From NCBI RefSeq assembly GCF_900119165.1, contig NZ_FPJG01000006.1, forward strand, positions 4,836,001 to 4,900,000: a stretch of 64,000 bases of DNA, read 5' to 3'. Of this stretch, positions 8,007 to 16,540 are shown in pieces; within the stretch, counting starts at the first letter, position 1; every line of letters starts with the position of its first letter. The notes under the pieces were generated by a model that ran no database searches, was not told where the DNA came from, and saw only the letters and a program-made list of their open reading frames with translations. Source of the DNA: Amycolatopsis australiensis. Its GTDB lineage: Bacteria > Actinomycetota > Actinomycetes > Mycobacteriales > Pseudonocardiaceae. Both the position numbers and the translations under genes were made by a program.

Positions 8007-10034
8007 ATGATCGCAGTCGACGTCGGCGGCACGTTCACCGATGTGGTGGCCCTCCAGGACGGGCGCATCCGCACGGCGAAGGTCTCCACCGACTACACCG
8101 GGGTCCACGGGCCGGTCCTCAAGGGCGCCGCGACCCTCGGCGTCGAGGACGCCACCGTGTTCAACCACGCCAGCACCCACGGCCTCAACGCCGTGATCAC
8201 CCGCCGGCTGCCCAAGATCGGCTTCCTGGCCACCGAAGGGCACCGCGACATCCTCGACATGGGACGGGTCTGGCGGCCCGCGTCGGCCATCCTCGACCCG
8301 CGCTGGCGGCGCAGCTTCGGCGACGCCGCCCGCCCGCTGGTCGAGCGCTACCTGCGCCGCGGCATCCGCGAGCGGATCACCGCCGGCGGCGGCGTCCTGT
8401 TCGAACTGGACGAGGAGCAGGCCCGCGCCGAACTCGAGGTGCTGCGGCGCTGCGACGTCTCCGGTGTCGCGATCTGCCTGCTCAACGCCTACGTCAACCC
8501 GGCGCACGAGCTGCGGCTGCGCGAGCTGGTCCGCGAGGTCGTCGGCGACGTCCCGTGCTCGGTCTCCAGCGAGGTCTCGCCGCTGGCGAAGGAGTACGCG
8601 CGGGCTTCGACCACGGTCGTGGACACCTTCATGAAGATCATCTACGCCGACTACACCGCCAAGCTCGAGAAGGGCCTCGCCGACCTCGGGTTCACCGGGC
8701 GGCTCAACTTCGCCGACTGCGCGGCGACGCTCGTCCCGGCCGGGCGGGCGATGGAGCAGCCGTTCCGGATCGTCTTCTCCGGCCCGGCCGCGGGCACCGT
8801 GGCGTGCGCGCACTTCGGCGCCCTCATCGGCGAGACCGACCTGCTCTGCGCCGACGTCGGCGGCACCTCGTGCGACATCAGTGTCGTCACGGCGGGGGAG
8901 CCGTTCGTCAACACGACGTTCGAGCTGGAGCACGACCTCGTGGTCAACGCGCTGGCCAACGACATCTCCAGCATCGGCGCCGGCGGCGGCAGCATCGTCG
9001 CGGTCGGGCCCGGTGGCGAGATCCAGGTCGGCCCGGACAGCGCCGGCGCGGCCCCCGGCCCGGCCTGCTACGGCCGGGGCGGCACCCGGCCGACCACCAC
9101 CGACACCTGCCTGATGATCGGCATCCTCGACCCCGGCCGGTTCGCCGGCGGCGAGGTCGCCCTCGACCCGGAGCTGGCGAAGCAGGCTTTCGAGAACCTC
9201 GATTCGGAGTTCACGCTCGCCCAGCGCGTGCGCTACGCCTACGAGATGGCCGTGAACAACATGGCCGAAGGCGTCTTCAACATCGCCATCAAGAACGGTG
9301 TCGACCCGCGCGACTACAGCCTCGTCGCCTACGGCGCGGCCGGCCCGATGCTGCTGCCCGCGGTGCTCGGCACCGTGCACTGCAAGCAGGTGATCGTGCC
9401 GCCGAACCCCGGCCTGTTCTCGGCGCTCGGCCTGCTGTCGGCCGACCAGGTCTTCACGGTCAACCGCAGCGCCTACCTCGTGCTCACGCCGGACGCGGCC
9501 CCGCGGATCGGCGAGCTGTTCGCCGAAATGGAAGCCCGGCTGCGCGAACGCCTCGACCCGGGCACCCGGGTGACGCTGCACCGCAGCATGGACGCCCACC
9601 TGGTCGGGCAGAGCTGGGAGACGCCGTTCGTGCCGGTGCCGGACGGCGAGATCGACGAGGCCGCCATCGCCGCGATGATCGCGTCGTTCCACGACACCTA
9701 CGAAGGCCGGTCGGGCAACCGCTTCGAGATGCTGCCCGTGGAAGGCGTGACCTTCCGCGTGCGGGCGGTGCTGGACACCCCGAAGGTGACCTACCCCGAG
9801 GTGCCCGGGCGCGGCGACGAGCCGCTCACGCCGGTCCGCACGACGGAGCTGCGCTACCTCGGCGAGGGCGAAAGCACCCAGGAGGCCGCCGTCTACGACC
9901 GCGCGGCGCTGCGCGCGGGCGACGTCCTCGACGGACCGGCCATCGTGGACGAAGGACTGTCCACCACGCACATCGGCGCCGGCCAGCGCGCGAGCGTCGG
10001 CCGCTACGGCGAACTCGTCATCCGGAGGAAGTGA
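8007..10034 (+). CDS. HyuA-type hydantoinase/oxoprolinase, acetone carboxylase beta-like
   Basis: A 675-aa ATP-dependent enzyme subunit of the hydantoinase A/oxoprolinase family. The N-terminal nucleotide-binding motif VDVGGTFTDVVALQDG comes at residues 3-18; the second motif DVGGTSCDISVV and the glycine loop SIGAGGGSI lie in the middle. The family phosphorylates a substrate carbonyl or lactam oxygen; in acetone and acetophenone carboxylases this drives carboxylation. The ATG at 8007 follows GAAGGGA, and the VDVGGTFTD motif normally starts the protein, so the longer open frame is ignored. Followed 5 bp later by HyuB. A ketone carboxylase is favoured over a hydantoinase because a zinc-ribbon gene, an acyl-CoA ligase and an SDR share the operon. 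Confidence 0.85.
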   Translation: MIAVDVGGTFTDVVALQDGRIRTAKVSTDYTGVHGPVLKGAATLGVEDATVFNHASTHGLNAVITRRLPKIGFLATEGHRDILDMGRVWRPASAILDPRWRRSFGDAARPLVERYLRRGIRERITAGGGVLFELDEEQARAELEVLRRCDVSGVAICLLNAYVNPAHELRLRELVREVVGDVPCSVSSEVSPLAKEYARASTTVVDTFMKIIYADYTAKLEKGLADLGFTGRLNFADCAATLVPAGRAMEQPFRIVFSGPAAGTVACAHFGALIGETDLLCADVGGTSCDISVVTAGEPFVNTTFELEHDLVVNALANDISSIGAGGGSIVAVGPGGEIQVGPDSAGAAPGPACYGRGGTRPTTTDTCLMIGILDPGRFAGGEVALDPELAKQAFENLDSEFTLAQRVRYAYEMAVNNMAEGVFNIAIKNGVDPRDYSLVAYGAAGPMLLPAVLGTVHCKQVIVPPNPGLFSALGLLSADQVFTVNRSAYLVLTPDAAPRIGELFAEMEARLRERLDPGTRVTLHRSMDAHLVGQSWETPFVPVPDGEIDEAAIAAMIASFHDTYEGRSGNRFEMLPVEGVTFRVRAVLDTPKVTYPEVPGRGDEPLTPVRTTELRYLGEGESTQEAAVYDRAALRAGDVLDGPAIVDEGLSTTHIGAGQRASVGRYGELVIRRK

Positions 10035-10039
10035 CCACC

Positions 10040-11962
10040 ATGGACACTCGTCTGCGCGACCTCTCCGACGAGGACTTCGCCGCCGCGTACGGCGGTGACC
10101 GGTTCACCTCGGCGGTCATCCTGAACCGCCTGCGGTACGCGGTGGAGCACATGTCGACCGGCTTCATGCGGGAGGCGTTCTCGCCGATCATCCGCGACTG
10201 GTACGACTTCGCCTGCACGATCAGCGGCCCACCGTCGGCCGGGTACCCGATGGCGGTGGTGAGCAACAGCCTGGTCGTCTTCCTCGGCACGCTCGGCGAC
10301 GCCGTGCGCAACACCGTCGAGGAGTACGGGCCGGAGAACCTCTCCCCGGGCGACGTGCTGATCTGCAACGACCCGTACCGCGGCGGCACGCACGTCAACG
10401 ACGTGTGCTTCATCCGCCCGGTCTTCGCCGGCGGCGAGATCGTCTCGTTCGTCAACATGCGCGCCCACCAGCTCGACATGGGCGGCACCGTGCCCGGCGG
10501 CTTCTCCGCCACGAAGTCCAATGTGTACGAAAACGGCCTGGTCATCCCGCCGATGCTGCTGTGGGCCGGGGACGAGCCGGTGCGCTCGACGTTCAGCCTG
10601 ATCTTCGACAACACCCGCTGGGGCGGCATGCTGCTGCCGGACTTCAAGAGCATCCACCAGCAGCTCAAGCTCGGCGAGCAGCTCGTGCTGGAGAACATCG
10701 GGCGCTACGGCCTCGACGCCTACCTCGGCACCCTCGCCTACGCCTGCGACACCTCGGCCGAGCGGATGCGCGAGGCCATCGCGCTGGTGCCGGACGGCGA
10801 CTACACCGGCTCGGCGCTCATCGACGCCGACGGCCTGGACGACACCGTCGACTACACGGTGCGCGTCACCCTGCGCAAGCGCGGGCAGGACGTCGAAGTC
10901 GACCTGTCCGGCACGTCGGCGCAGGCGCGGACGTGCATCAACTGCGGCGTGCTCGACGCCAAGACCGCCGCCGGGGTGGCGCTGACGATGCTGCTGGACC
11001 CCGAGGTGCCGTTCACCTCGGGCACCTGGCGCACCATCGACCTGGCCGTGCCGCCCGGAACGCTGGTGTCGTCGCTGCCGCCGGACGGCGGGATCATGAT
11101 GTTCTGGGAAGCGTCCGGCGCGGTCGTCTCGGCGATCTTCGACGCGCTCAACCCGGTGCTCGGCGCGAAGGGCGTCGCGGGCGACTACGGCTCGACGAAC
11201 ACGCACAACGCGTCCGGCCTGACCGCCGGCGGCACCCCCTGGACCAGCGCGACGCAGTGCGGTGGCGAGCACGGCCCGTGGGGCGCCACGAAGGAAGGCG
11301 ACGGTGACAGCTACACCGTCCTGTTCTTCCTGAACAACCTCGACCCGGCGACCGAGACGATCGAGCACGACGCCCCGGTCGTCATGCTCCGCAAGGAACA
11401 CGCGATCGACACCGGCGGGGCCGGCACGTTCCGCGGCGGCGCGGCGAACCTCAAGGACACGCTCTGGCTGGCCGACGCCAACCACTACCTTTCGCCGTTC
11501 CGGACGAAGGTGCCCAGTGGCGTGGGCGCCAACGGCGGCCAGGCCGGCCCGGCCGGGGCGATGTGGTTCTTCCCGCCCGGCGACCGCGAGCCGGGGCTGC
11601 TCGGCACCGGTAAGGACGTCTACGCGGCCAGCGTCCCCGTCGCGGGCGTGCTCGACCCGGAAACCAAGGCACTGGACCCGGAAAACGGCGTCTACCACTA
11701 CTTCGCCAGCCGGCCGGTGTGGCAGACGAAGGCCGGCACGGTCCTGCGGTGCGTCACCAACGGCGGCGGTGGCTGGGGCGACCCGTTCGCCCGCGACCCG
11801 GCCAGGGTGCTCGCCGACGTCCGCAACGAGTACGTCAGCGTCGAGGCCGCCGCCCGCGACTACGGCGTCGTCGTCACCGGCGACCCGCACCACGACCCGG
11901 AAGGCCTGCGCGTCGACGAGCAGGCCACCGCGAAACTCCGGACGAAGAGGACAACGGAATGA
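10040..11962 (+). CDS. HyuB-type hydantoinase/oxoprolinase, acetone carboxylase alpha-like
   Basis: A 640-aa subunit that pairs with HyuA. The family signature NDPYRGGTHVNDV lies near residues 112-124, with AVVSNSLVVFLGTLGD before it and GGGGWGDPFARDP near the C-terminus. In acetone carboxylase the homologous subunit carries the metal site for carboxylation. GGAGGA lies 10 bp before the ATG at 10040; a GTG at 10031 is too close to that ribosome-binding site. Its stop overlaps the next start (ATGA), showing translational coupling. Together the two subunits form the catalytic core of the operon. The true substrate (ketone, lactam or hydantoin) is not visible in the sequence. Confidence 0.85.
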   Translation: MDTRLRDLSDEDFAAAYGGDRFTSAVILNRLRYAVEHMSTGFMREAFSPIIRDWYDFACTISGPPSAGYPMAVVSNSLVVFLGTLGDAVRNTVEEYGPENLSPGDVLICNDPYRGGTHVNDVCFIRPVFAGGEIVSFVNMRAHQLDMGGTVPGGFSATKSNVYENGLVIPPMLLWAGDEPVRSTFSLIFDNTRWGGMLLPDFKSIHQQLKLGEQLVLENIGRYGLDAYLGTLAYACDTSAERMREAIALVPDGDYTGSALIDADGLDDTVDYTVRVTLRKRGQDVEVDLSGTSAQARTCINCGVLDAKTAAGVALTMLLDPEVPFTSGTWRTIDLAVPPGTLVSSLPPDGGIMMFWEASGAVVSAIFDALNPVLGAKGVAGDYGSTNTHNASGLTAGGTPWTSATQCGGEHGPWGATKEGDGDSYTVLFFLNNLDPATETIEHDAPVVMLRKEHAIDTGGAGTFRGGAANLKDTLWLADANHYLSPFRTKVPSGVGANGGQAGPAGAMWFFPPGDREPGLLGTGKDVYAASVPVAGVLDPETKALDPENGVYHYFASRPVWQTKAGTVLRCVTNGGGGWGDPFARDPARVLADVRNEYVSVEAAARDYGVVVTGDPHHDPEGLRVDEQATAKLRTKRTTE

Positions 11963-12684
11963 TTCCCGCCTTCGAGCACCGCACGCTGTTCTTCGCCTTC
12001 TGCACCTTCACCGGCGAACGCGAGACGTTCGACCGCTGGTACGACGAAGAGCACATCCCGCAGGTGATGGACACGACCGGCATGGTCGGCGCCCAGCGGT
12101 TCGTGGTCGCGGACACCAAGCCGCTGGCCGGCACCGAACCGGTCGACTTCGGGCACGCGGCCCTGTACGAACTGGACGGCAGCCCCGCGGGCTTCCGCGA
12201 AGAGGTCAAGCGGATGCTCATGTCCGGCGACATGGTGCTGCCGGAGTTCATGGTCCAGCCGTTCACGGCCCTGTTCCTGGAGCCGGTGAGCGAACCGCAC
12301 CACAGCGACCGCTTCGCCGGGCTCACCGACCTCGACGACCGGCATCTCTGGCTGGTCTTCAGCGAGCGCCCGGAGCAGCCCGAAGCCTACGACAAGTGGT
12401 ACGACGAGGAACACATCCCGCAGGTCCTGGCCGCGCCGGGGTTCGTGCGCGCGCAGCGGTTCGTCACCTCCGGCGTCAAGCCGCTGCCGGGTGTCGTGAC
12501 GCCCGAAGTGAGCCACCTGGCGATCTACGAGACCATCGGGGACCTCGGCCCGATGCGCGAGGACGTCAAGCGGCAGCTGGTCTCCGGGGAGATGGTCCTG
12601 CCCGAGTTCATGAAGCTGCCGTTCGGCTCGATGTTCCTGCGGCCGGTGAGCCCGTTCTTCCCGGCGAAGGGAGCCGGCTCGTGA
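11959..12684 (+). CDS. Tandem dimeric alpha-beta-barrel (EthD-like) protein
   Basis: A 241-aa protein made of two copies of one domain. Each copy has a WYDEEHIPQV segment, an AQRFV strand and a GxMVLPEFM..PF stretch. Copies span about residues 5-108 and 118-228. The WYDEEHIP motif is typical of small ferredoxin-fold proteins of the dimeric alpha-beta-barrel superfamily, which normally dimerise; here two units are fused into one chain. It overlaps HyuB and the next ALDH by 4 bp on both sides. Known relatives act on hydrophobic ketones or quinones or have no known activity. A role in handling the carboxylation substrate or product is possible; the function is not established. Confidence 0.75.
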   Translation: MIPAFEHRTLFFAFCTFTGERETFDRWYDEEHIPQVMDTTGMVGAQRFVVADTKPLAGTEPVDFGHAALYELDGSPAGFREEVKRMLMSGDMVLPEFMVQPFTALFLEPVSEPHHSDRFAGLTDLDDRHLWLVFSERPEQPEAYDKWYDEEHIPQVLAAPGFVRAQRFVTSGVKPLPGVVTPEVSHLAIYETIGDLGPMREDVKRQLVSGEMVLPEFMKLPFGSMFLRPVSPFFPAKGAGS

Positions 12685-14132
12685 TCGTCGCCGACGTGGT
12701 GGTGCCGCACCCGGACGAGGTGTTCGTGGCCGGGGAGTGGGTGGCCGCCGGAGACTCCGGCGAGGTCGTCTCGCCGGCCACCGGCCGCCCGGTCGCCGAG
12801 GTCGGGCTGCCGTCCGAGAAGCACGCCCTCGCCGCCGTCCAGGCCGCCCGCGACGCCCTGGCCACCTGGGCCGAACTGCCGGTGGCTCGCCGCGTCGAGA
12901 TCTGCGGCCGGTTCTGCGCGGCGATGGAAGCCCGCCTGGACGACCTCGGGACCGTGTGGGCGGTCGAGTCCGGGATGCCGGTCCGCTACAGCCGCACCCT
13001 GCACAGGTTCGCCGCGGTCGCCGCTTGGCGGACGCTGCTGGAGTCCGCCGGGAACGTCCTGTGCGACGACTCCCGCGAGTCCGCGCTCGGCGCCATCGTG
13101 CTGCGGCGCGAGGCGGCGGGCGTGGTCGCGGCCGTCATCGCCTACAACGGCCCCCTGGTCACCGTCGCCAGCAAGGTCCTCCCGGCCCTGCTGGCCGGGT
13201 GCCCGGTGATCGTCAAGGCCGCGGTGGAATCGCAGCTGATCATGCGCATCGTCGCCGACTGCGCGGCCGGGGCCGGCTTCCCGGCGGGCGCGCTGAGCAT
13301 CCTCTGCGGCGACGCGGAGCTCGGCCGGACGCTCACCGCGCACCCGGCCGTCGACATGGTGTCGCTGACCGGCGGCCGGATGGCCGCCCAGGCGATCATC
13401 GAGGCCACCCGGCACCGGTTCGCCCGCACCCACCTGGAGCTGGGCGGCAAGTCCCCGGCGCTGATCCTCGACGACGCCGACCCGGCCGTCGTGCTCAAGA
13501 CGCTGGTCCCCGGCGCGACCAGCGGCGGCGGCCAGGTCTGCGCGGCACTGTCGCGGATCCTGGTGCCCGAGCGGCGCCACGACGAGTTCGTCGCGCTGCT
13601 CGAGCAGGCGTGGGAGGGCCTGGTCATCGGCGATCCGCTGGACCCGCGCACCCAGCTCGGGCCGCTGGCGTCGCCGGCGGTCGTCGAGCGCACCGAGGGC
13701 TTCCTCGCCCGTGCCGTCGCCGACGGCGCCCGCGTGGTGACCGGCGGCCGCCGCCCGGCCGGGTTCGACGGCGGCTGGTGGTTCGAGCCGACGCTCGTCA
13801 CCGGCGTCGCCCGCGACTCCGACCTGGCGCAGAACGAGGTGTTCGGGCCGGTCACCGCCGTGCTGACGTACGCGGACCCCGAAGACGGGCTGCGGCTGGC
13901 CAACGACACGTCGTACGGGCTGTCCGCCAGCGTCTACACCGCCGACGAGGCGAAAGGCGTCGAGTACGCCCGCCGGATCCGGGCGGGCTCGGTCGCGGTC
14001 AACGCGTTCGGCCCGGCGCTCACCGCGCCCTTCGGCGGGGTGAAGGGGTCGGGCTGGGGCCGCGAGGCGGGCCCGGAAGGCATCCTCGAGTTCACCGAGC
14101 TGAAGCAGATCCTGCTCGGAGGCCGGCGATGA
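12681..14132 (+). CDS. Aldehyde dehydrogenase
   Basis: A 483-aa ALDH starting at GTG 12681, overlapping the previous stop. Motifs: AYNGPL in the cofactor region, VSLTGG where FTGS is usual, LELGGKSPALIL with the general-base Glu, and GGGQVCAALSRI with the nucleophilic Cys; the C-terminal APFGGVKGSGWGREAG is intact. The replacement of the FTGS phenylalanine and final serine is mildly unusual. It is embedded in the carboxylase-type operon, so it probably oxidises an aldehyde of the same pathway. Confidence 0.9.
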   Translation: MIVADVVVPHPDEVFVAGEWVAAGDSGEVVSPATGRPVAEVGLPSEKHALAAVQAARDALATWAELPVARRVEICGRFCAAMEARLDDLGTVWAVESGMPVRYSRTLHRFAAVAAWRTLLESAGNVLCDDSRESALGAIVLRREAAGVVAAVIAYNGPLVTVASKVLPALLAGCPVIVKAAVESQLIMRIVADCAAGAGFPAGALSILCGDAELGRTLTAHPAVDMVSLTGGRMAAQAIIEATRHRFARTHLELGGKSPALILDDADPAVVLKTLVPGATSGGGQVCAALSRILVPERRHDEFVALLEQAWEGLVIGDPLDPRTQLGPLASPAVVERTEGFLARAVADGARVVTGGRRPAGFDGGWWFEPTLVTGVARDSDLAQNEVFGPVTAVLTYADPEDGLRLANDTSYGLSASVYTADEAKGVEYARRIRAGSVAVNAFGPALTAPFGGVKGSGWGREAGPEGILEFTELKQILLGGRR

Positions 14133-15661
14133 CGTTCCCGTGGATCCTCGACGCCGCGCCGCGGCGCGACCGGGTCGCGCTCAGCTTCGACGCCCGGGTC
14201 CGGCTCACCTACGGCGAGCTGGACGAGCTGACCCTGCGCTACGCCCGCGCCCTGCGCGAACTCGGGCTGCGCAAGGGCGACCGGCTCGGCCTGCTGCTGT
14301 ACAACGACCCCGAGTACGTGCCGCTGTACCTCGCGGCCGCGAGGCTCGGGCTGATCACCGTCCGGCTGAACTTCCGGCTCGCACCCGCCGAAGTGGAGTT
14401 CATCCTGGCCGACTCCGGAGCGTCGGTGGTCGTCGTGCACGGCAGCCTGGCCGGCCGCGTCGAGCCGGTGCCGGCGCGGACGTACGTGGTGCTGCCGGAC
14501 ACCGGCGTGGTGCCGGAGTGGGCGCGGCCGTTCGACGTCCTTCGCGGACACCGGCCGCTGTCCCGGGACCAGCTGCCGGAGCTGTCCGAACGGGACCCGA
14601 TGAGCCTGCTCTACACCTCCGGCACCACCGGTTCGCCGAAGGGCGCGGTGTGGACGCACCGGAACACCGTCGCGGTGGCGACGGCCCAGGCCCTGCGGTG
14701 GCAGTTCGCCGAAGACACCGTCGCGCTCGTGCCCGGCCCGACCTACCACGCGGGCGGGTTCGAGGCGGTGATCGCGCCCGCGTTGCTGATGCACGGCCGC
14801 GGCGTCTTCCTGCCTTCGGGGAACTTCACGGTCGACCGGCTGCTCGCCGTGCTGCGTGCCGAGCGGGTGACCGATTGCCTGCTGTTCCCGTTCATGCTCG
14901 ACGAACTCCTGCACAAGCCCGGCCTCGAGCTGCCGCCGCCGGTGCGGCGGCTGATCCTCGGCGGTGACACGCTGATGCCCTCGACCGCCCGGGAAGTCAA
15001 GCGGCGCTGGCCGGACGTCAAGCTCACCCAGGTCTACGGCCTCACCGAAGGCGGCGCGATCGCGACCACCCTGGAGGACGCGGACTTCCTGGCGCAGCCG
15101 AAGAGCATCGGCCGCCCGGTGCCGCTGGCGGAGGCGCGGGTGGTGGGCCCGCTCGGCGACGCGGCCGCGGTCGGCGAAGTGGGCGAGATCGAGGTACGCG
15201 GCCCGGCGGTGAGCGAGGGCTACTGGAACCGCCCGGAAGCGACGCGGGCGACGTTCCACGACGGCTGGTGCCGCACCGGCGACCTCGGCTACTTCAACGC
15301 GGACGGCTTCCTGCACCTCGCCGGCCGGGCGAAGGACATGATCCGCAGCGGCGGGGAGAACATCTACCCGGCCGAGGTCGAAAAGGTGCTGGCGACGCAC
15401 CCGCGGGTGCGGGAAGCGGCGGTGGTCGCGGTCCCGGACGAGCGCTACAGCGAGGTCGGCTGCGCGATCGTCGTGCCGGAGCCGGGCGCCGCGCCGGACG
15501 ACCTGGCGGCGTTCTGCCGGGCGCGGCTGGCCGGGTACAAGGTGCCGCGGTACTTCGTCTTCGTGACCGAGCTGCCGCGCAACGCCTCGGGAAAGATCCT
15601 GAAATTCCGGCTGCGCGAGGAATACGCGGCCATCGGTTCCGCGGAAAGGGCGGCGACATGA
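14129..15661 (+). CDS. AMP-forming acyl-CoA synthetase
   Basis: A 510-aa ANL-family ligase. The P-loop YTSGTTGSPKGAVWTHRN lies at about 166-183, YGLTEGG in the middle, TGDLGYFNADGFLHLAGRAKDMI near 385-405, and the catalytic lysine in PRNASGKILKFRL near the C-terminus. It activates a carboxylate to the CoA thioester via an adenylate. Coupled by ATGA to the ALDH before it and to the SDR after it. In anaerobic acetophenone degradation a CoA ligase follows the carboxylase and activates benzoylacetate, so a beta-keto acid is a plausible substrate here (inference). Confidence 0.9.
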   Translation: MTFPWILDAAPRRDRVALSFDARVRLTYGELDELTLRYARALRELGLRKGDRLGLLLYNDPEYVPLYLAAARLGLITVRLNFRLAPAEVEFILADSGASVVVVHGSLAGRVEPVPARTYVVLPDTGVVPEWARPFDVLRGHRPLSRDQLPELSERDPMSLLYTSGTTGSPKGAVWTHRNTVAVATAQALRWQFAEDTVALVPGPTYHAGGFEAVIAPALLMHGRGVFLPSGNFTVDRLLAVLRAERVTDCLLFPFMLDELLHKPGLELPPPVRRLILGGDTLMPSTAREVKRRWPDVKLTQVYGLTEGGAIATTLEDADFLAQPKSIGRPVPLAEARVVGPLGDAAAVGEVGEIEVRGPAVSEGYWNRPEATRATFHDGWCRTGDLGYFNADGFLHLAGRAKDMIRSGGENIYPAEVEKVLATHPRVREAAVVAVPDERYSEVGCAIVVPEPGAAPDDLAAFCRARLAGYKVPRYFVFVTELPRNASGKILKFRLREEYAAIGSAERAAT

Positions 15662-16440
15662 GCAAGCTGGTGCTGGTGAGCGGTGCGGCGGGCGGCGTCG
15701 GCTCGGCGACGGCCCGCCGCTTCGCCGCGGACGGCGCGAAGGTGGCCCTGACGGACATCGACGCGGACCGGCTGAAGGTAGTGGCGGACGAAGTCGGCGG
15801 GCTCGCCCTGCCCGCGGACGGCACCCGGCGCGACGAGGTCGCCGCGGTGGTCCGCCGGGCGGTCGCCGAGCTGGGCGGCCTGGACACGGTGATCGCGGCG
15901 CAGGGCGCGGCGGTGTCGGGCACCGCGAGCCCGAAGGCGGACGACGCCTGGTTCCGGGCGTTCGACGTCAACCTGCACGGCTCGTTCTACCTGGCGAGCG
16001 AGGCGCTGCCGCACCTGGTTCCGCGCCGCGGCTCGCTGGTGCTGTTCGCGTCGACGGCGGGCTTGCTCTCGGGGCCGCCGGGTACCGCCGGCTACAGCGC
16101 GGCGAAGGCGGGGGTGATCGGCCTGGTGCGCTGGCTGGCCCGCGACTTCGGGCCGCGGGGCGTGCGGGTCAACGGCGTCTGCCCCGGCTGGGTGCGCACC
16201 CCGCTGGGCGACGGCGCGATGCGGTACCTCGCCGAGCGGGAGGGCATCGCGGTCGAGGAGGCCTACCGCCGCGTGGCCGAGCACGTCCCGCTGCGGCGGG
16301 TGGCCGAGCCGGCGGAGATCGCCGCGGTGTGCGCGTTCCTGGCGTCGGCGGACGCGTCGATCGTGACCGGGCACGTCCTGGTCGCCGACGGCGGCGGCGC
16401 GGCGGTCGACCCGGCGACCACGCTGTTCGACCAGGGGTGA
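15658..16440 (+). CDS. Short-chain dehydrogenase/reductase
   Basis: A 260-aa SDR with the NAD(P) motif SGAAGGVG at residues 8-15, a Ser in the catalytic strand SLVLFASTAG, and the catalytic YSAAK. The C-terminal GHVLVADGGG is typical. It closes the carboxylase-type operon and overlaps the ligase by 4 bp. It could oxidise a secondary alcohol to the ketone that HyuAB would carboxylate, as 1-phenylethanol dehydrogenase does upstream of acetophenone carboxylase, or act on a 3-hydroxyacyl-CoA. The two cannot be separated from the sequence. Confidence 0.88.
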   Translation: MSKLVLVSGAAGGVGSATARRFAADGAKVALTDIDADRLKVVADEVGGLALPADGTRRDEVAAVVRRAVAELGGLDTVIAAQGAAVSGTASPKADDAWFRAFDVNLHGSFYLASEALPHLVPRRGSLVLFASTAGLLSGPPGTAGYSAAKAGVIGLVRWLARDFGPRGVRVNGVCPGWVRTPLGDGAMRYLAEREGIAVEEAYRRVAEHVPLRRVAEPAEIAAVCAFLASADASIVTGHVLVADGGGAAVDPATTLFDQG

Positions 16441-16496
16441 TCGGGCCGGGACCTCGAGCGGGCGCGATCCGCGGGGGATGACAGCCTGGTGCCTCG

Positions 16497-16516
16497 TAGT
16501 ATATATTTTATATTCA
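16497..16516. promoter_or_regulatory. AT-rich operator-like site 4 (lyase operon promoter)
   Basis: AGTATATATTTTATATTCAG lies 25 bp before the lyase start, just upstream of its AAGGAG ribosome-binding site. ATATTTTATAT at 16503-16513 is the exact reverse complement of the element at 3140-3150. It probably acts as promoter -10 and operator for the lyase operon. Confidence 0.6.
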
Positions 16517-16540
16517 GCACCGGATGTCGAAGGAGATGCG

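Noticed and set aside
8555..10039. Long N-terminal extension of HyuB overlapping HyuA
   Set aside because: The extension is Arg/Pro-rich shadow sequence of HyuA; the family starts near MDTRLRDLS, and GGAGGA precedes 10040.
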